Assembly: GCF_900638555.1 (NCBI RefSeq)
Contig: NZ_LR134525.1
Span: 1 to 64,000, forward strand
Direction: 5' to 3'
Source of the DNA: Neisseria meningitidis
GTDB taxonomy: Bacteria; Pseudomonadota; Gammaproteobacteria; Burkholderiales; Neisseriaceae
DNA length: 64,000 nucleotides
This document shows, piece after piece, positions 61,565-64,000 of the stretch; the stretch's first letter is position 1; every line of letters starts with the position of its first letter. The notes below the pieces were generated by a model that was not told where the DNA came from, ran no database searches, and saw only the letters and a list, made by a program, of their open reading frames with translations. A program made the translations under genes and the position numbers.

Positions 61565-62014
61565 TTAAGATCGATATTGCCTTTGCCATTTTTCCCAATT
61601 TAACGGTCTTCCCGAGCGTTCCCAATCTTCTAAAACCGACATTTTGAACATTTCCATTTCCCACCAATATTCGGCATATGAACGTGATTGATTGGGAATG
61701 TCGGCTTCTGCCCGATCGGCAAAATGCAAAAAATGAGAAATATTGCAAACTATATTATTTTCAGGAACTTCTTCGGCAAATAGATGCTTGACTGACTGTA
61801 ACGCTTCGGTCTGATATTTTTCTGTCCATTTCTCCCATTTTTCAGGCTTTCCCGATATTTCCCAATCTTCCAATGCGGAAGCATTCAAGATTTCCAATTC
61901 CCACCAACAGTCGTAATAACGGGAGGATTGGTTAGGAATCTCATTTTCTGCTTCGGAAACAAATTGGGTAAAACTAAAAATATCCTTAACGATTTTTTCA
62001 AATCTATTTTCCAT
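61565..62014 (-). CDS. Unknown protein made of two tandem ~55-residue units
   Basis: A 149-residue soluble acidic protein with no signal or span. Two units align: FTQFVSEAENEIPNQSSRYY / WWELEILNASALEDWEISGK / PEKWEKWTEKYQ and FLHFADRAEADIPNQSRSYA / WWEMEMFKMSVLEDWERSGR / PLNWEKWQRQYR. The repeat WWE...LEDWE.SG.P..WEKW..Y is very Trp/Glu-rich. The start MENRFEKIVKD at 62014 was preferred to 62080, because GGGGCGGCAACC precedes it and the longer N-terminus looks non-native. Position in an accessory island suggests an immunity or antitoxin-like role, which is inference only. Confidence 0.8.
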   Translation of the reverse strand: MENRFEKIVKDIFSFTQFVSEAENEIPNQSSRYYDCWWELEILNASALEDWEISGKPEKWEKWTEKYQTEALQSVKHLFAEEVPENNIVCNISHFLHFADRAEADIPNQSRSYAEYWWEMEMFKMSVLEDWERSGRPLNWEKWQRQYRS

Positions 62015-62099
62015 AGGTTGCCGCCCCTCCCAATTGCGTGCCAACAATTTCGGCAAAATCAAGCCGGCAAGCCCCGGCATCCTGTGCTAATCGGAGAAA

Positions 62100-62136
62100 A
62101 TGCCGTCTGAAAGCCGAATACCGCTTCAGACGGCAT
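62100..62136 (-). terminator. Uptake-sequence hairpin
   Basis: ATGCCGTCTGAA at 62100 and TTCAGACGGCAT at 62125, downstream of the 62180-62581 gene on the minus strand. Confidence 0.75.
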
Positions 62137-62179
62137 TTTGATTGTTGGGTTTTTAATCAGAGCTTTGTTTGATAATTTG

Positions 62180-62581
62180 TTATTTTGAATAAAATACAGG
62201 TTCTGTCGAGCTGATAACTTCTATTACAGAATCGCTAAAAAAGAAAATGTAAGCCTTATAATATTTCTTTTCAAAAAAACCAAAACTTTCTTCTTTCAAC
62301 CAGTCCATATAACTGTCATCTATTATCTCGAAAAAATAATTTATAGCAGGATTTCTATCCCAATCATTTTTTTCTTTATTTTCAAATAAATATTCTGAAA
62401 ATTTTACTTTATAAGATTCATCTGTTATTTGAAAATGAATTATATTGTCAATAAATATTTCAATATTTAATTCATAATTTCGGTCGGATGCCAAAATGTT
62501 CACATCTTGTTCGGTAACACAAATTTTGTCTACGTAAAATCTGCGACTATTGTTAGAAAATTGTAATGGTTTAATCTTCAC
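62180..62581 (-). CDS. Small AT-rich accessory gene, possible orphan immunity protein
   Basis: Unrecognised 133-residue protein, MKIKPLQFSNNSRRFYVDKI to ISSTEPVFYSK, rich in Phe, Tyr, Asp and Glu, with no signal peptide. Its very high AT content and lone position in a string of small same-strand genes resemble immunity genes left in neisserial maf or CDI-type islands. The resemblance is of context and style, not a motif match. Confidence 0.7.
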   Translation of the reverse strand: MKIKPLQFSNNSRRFYVDKICVTEQDVNILASDRNYELNIEIFIDNIIHFQITDESYKVKFSEYLFENKEKNDWDRNPAINYFFEIIDDSYMDWLKEESFGFFEKKYYKAYIFFFSDSVIEVISSTEPVFYSK

Positions 62582-62885
62582 TATCGTTTTCCATATCTGA
62601 TTTTTGTTTTGGCAACACGACGATCAGGGTTTCAGCGACACCGAGGTATTTTACCGTCTAATCGTGGAGATTTTACCGATTTTCTTTCCTATTCCATCCG
62701 GTCTTCAAATGGTTGATGACAGTGTTTGCTTTTCAGCCGTCTGCCGTTTTGACTAAAGCACCGACGTATAAGGGACGGAGGCAGGATTTTTGAAGAACTT
62801 AGTTCTTAATATCCTGTTTCATTCATCAAAATGCCGTCTGAAAAGCAAATATCGCTTCAGACGGCATTTTGATTGCCGGGTTTTG
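62582..62885. other. Intergenic region with a possible gene scrap
   Basis: No complete gene. An open frame without a start codon (62601-62757, plus strand) reads WQHDDQGFSDTEVFYRLIVE and may be a scrap of a lost coding sequence; I cannot name it. An uptake-sequence hairpin lies at 62831-62866. Confidence 0.5.
62831..62866 (-). terminator. Uptake-sequence hairpin
   Basis: ATGCCGTCTGAA at 62831 and TTCAGACGGCAT at 62855, just past the stop of the 62886-63263 gene on the minus strand. The sequence closely resembles the hairpin at 62100-62136, including the loop. Confidence 0.8.
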
Positions 62886-63263
62886 CTATTTTTTGTTGTA
62901 ATAATCAAATCGCACGTTGACTATGTCTTTCTCGGTAAAAATATAACGGAGCATCGTTGTGAATCTTTCATAACGTTCATGAATTCCCACACTATCAGGC
63001 AACCAAGGGGAAGCTTTAATTTCAAAAAGCTCCCAATTTGGAACCATTAAAAAATCAATAATGGTACCGATTCCAATCACAATATCCCTTGGTATATCCA
63101 TCGGATAAGGATATTTTTTTCTAACCTCGATTAAATCATTCTCCAATTTCCAATATTCTTCATCATCCCACACCCCGTCATCATACCATTTGCCAATAAA
63201 TGAATTTTCGTCATACTCTTCAAAACAAGGGATGTTTCTTCTAAAATCCTTGAACTCACACAT
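62886..63263 (-). CDS. Probable immunity protein (Imm41-like)
   Basis: A 125-residue acidic soluble protein: FRRNIPCFEEYDENSFIGKW, DDEEYWKLENDLIEVRKKYP, IGIGTIIDFLMVPNWELFEI, ERFTTMLRYIFTEKDIVN. The NIPCFEEYDE start and the central hydrophobic strand resemble neisserial Imm41-type immunity proteins I recall. These protect against polymorphic toxins. No toxin gene is next to it in this window. The start at 63263 is plausible but its ribosome site is weak. Confidence 0.72.
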   Translation of the reverse strand: MCEFKDFRRNIPCFEEYDENSFIGKWYDDGVWDDEEYWKLENDLIEVRKKYPYPMDIPRDIVIGIGTIIDFLMVPNWELFEIKASPWLPDSVGIHERYERFTTMLRYIFTEKDIVNVRFDYYNKK

Positions 63264-63331
63264 AATAATTAATCTCCAATACGATTTAGGTTTTTATCAA
63301 ATGTACCGTTTCTTGTTTCTTTTCTGTAATG

Positions 63332-63787
63332 TTATTCATCGTAGTAAGGTTCTGTTGAATAATTGTCTTTACCCCCGGCAATGATAGTAACAACTTTCCC
63401 TTTTGCTTCCCATGCTTGTACCCCTATTTCATCAAACTCATAGACATATGTCGGATAAGATTCATTTGATAAATAATATTCATCAACACCGTATGATTTA
63501 GGGTGATGGAAAAGTTGTTTAAAATCTTCAAAATTTAGACCTATTAAATTAACGCCCATAAAATATAGCTCCTGATAACAAAATATCGAAATAATTTTGT
63601 TTTTTTTGACGGCAATGAGTAAATTTGAGTCGGGAGATTCATAATATTCTGTTCTAAACTCATCAGGAGGTTCATACATAAAAGTTTCCAGTATGTTTTT
63701 GTATTGTGTTATATCCGCACCAAAACGGAATATTCCTACAGAAGTAAAAGGTACAAATTCGGGAGTTTTAACGACCGCGTCGACCAT
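63332..63787 (-). CDS. Small accessory protein, possible orphan immunity protein
   Basis: A 151-residue protein, MVDAVVKTPEFVPFTSVGIFRFGAD to IAGGKDNYSTEPYYDE. It is acidic, Tyr/Phe-rich and without signal peptide. The start at 63787 has AAGGAGAAG upstream, better than the longer frame from 63817. Blocks such as VGIFRFGADITQYKN and VTIIAGGKDNYSTEPYYDE resemble immunity or SMI1-like proteins of toxin islands by style only. Same strand as the neighbouring genes, suggesting a row of captured immunity genes. Confidence 0.72.
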   Translation of the reverse strand: MVDAVVKTPEFVPFTSVGIFRFGADITQYKNILETFMYEPPDEFRTEYYESPDSNLLIAVKKNKIISIFCYQELYFMGVNLIGLNFEDFKQLFHHPKSYGVDEYYLSNESYPTYVYEFDEIGVQAWEAKGKVVTIIAGGKDNYSTEPYYDE

Positions 63788-64000
63788 GCTCTTCTCCTTT
63801 TGCTTTTCGATTGGCATTTTTTGTAATATTTCTGATTTTTTGCTTAATCTTTAAGCGTTCATTTTTGGGCATTCCGGGAATAATTTTATTTTCTAATTCA
63901 GCAACTTTTGATTCCGCTGATATTTGACTTCGACCGCCATCTCAAGGTCGTCTGAAAATTAAAAGCAGTTTCAGACGACTTTTTGATTTATGCTTGTTAC
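63788..64000. other. Window end: AT-rich sequence with a non-host uptake-sequence pair
   Basis: The frame continuing on the minus strand just upstream of 63817 reads into sequence such as TTAAGCGTTCATTTTTGGGC, perhaps the end of a further gene beyond the window. AGGTCGTCTGAA at 63945 is followed by TTCAGACGACTT and five T at 63970, a hairpin terminator with the mucosa-type uptake dialect. Confidence 0.55.

Overview
This 64 kb window is a chromosomal segment of a pathogenic Neisseria, almost certainly Neisseria meningitidis. The sequence shows dozens of copies of the AT-type DNA uptake sequence (ATGCCGTCTGAA), mostly as inverted pairs acting as terminators. It also carries Correia elements (CREE), dRS3 repeats, an AT-rich IS5-type MITE, an IS1016 copy and an OpcB pseudogene remnant. 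The gene order (comE, aroG, folA, autA, Slam1, farAB, pilF, pilDG, tspA, kdsDC-lptCAB, glnA, ampG, frpD) is the one known from meningococcal genomes. No database search was possible, so names rest on recognised motifs, lengths and gene order.

Layout. 1-3.4 kb: end of an rRNA operon (16S-23S spacer tail, 23S, 5S, terminator). 3.5-6.1 kb: comE, then a scarred segment with foreign-dialect uptake sequences, an IS630-type element split by a CREE and IS1016, and a psi-opcB remnant whose stop codon was lost to the IS630 end. 6.4-9.7 kb: aroG, folA, a CYTH protein, hemJ and a small conserved gene. 9.7-15.9 kb: a dRS3 tandem array, the phase-variable autotransporter autA (16 AAGC repeats, in frame) and slam1. 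16-24.3 kb: an M23 peptidoglycan endopeptidase, queuosine genes (yhhQ, queF), the FarAB efflux pump, rpmB-rpmG and a ubiquinone hydroxylase. 24.6-32.1 kb: rpmA/rplU, ispB, tRNA-Arg and the type IV pilus genes pilF, pilD and pilG with coaE and yacG. 32.6-45.4 kb: pgi, dapD, fabI, ilvE, lapAB, gloA, tspA, yciB-yciI-bolA and two periplasmic PpiC-type proteins. 45.5-49.5 kb: dtd and dusA, both with apparent single-base frameshifts, then gluQ, a small unknown gene and tal. 49.6-53.2 kb: the Kdo/LPS-transport operon kdsD-kdsC-lptC-lptA-lptB. 53.4-58.7 kb: tRNA-Phe, mtgA, aroE, glnA, ampG and a GIY-YIG protein. 59.1-64 kb: an accessory, AT-richer island with frpD, a truncated frpC start and five unassigned genes, some resembling orphan immunity proteins.

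How the genes fit together: much of the window serves the cell envelope. It covers pilus assembly, LPS synthesis and transport, peptidoglycan synthesis, trimming and recycling (mtgA, M23, ampG), surface display (autA, slam1, frpD, tspA) and efflux (farAB). DNA uptake is served by comE, the pilus genes and the many uptake sequences. The most notable signals are the foreign uptake-sequence dialects at both ends (about 4.0 and 63.9 kb), the nested mobile-element scar, mobile repeats forming or overlapping stop codons, a protein built of a duplicated 55-residue unit, and a series of one-base deletions in short homopolymers that may be decay or assembly error. I did not find a clearly new multi-gene system; the best candidate for one is the terminal accessory island.
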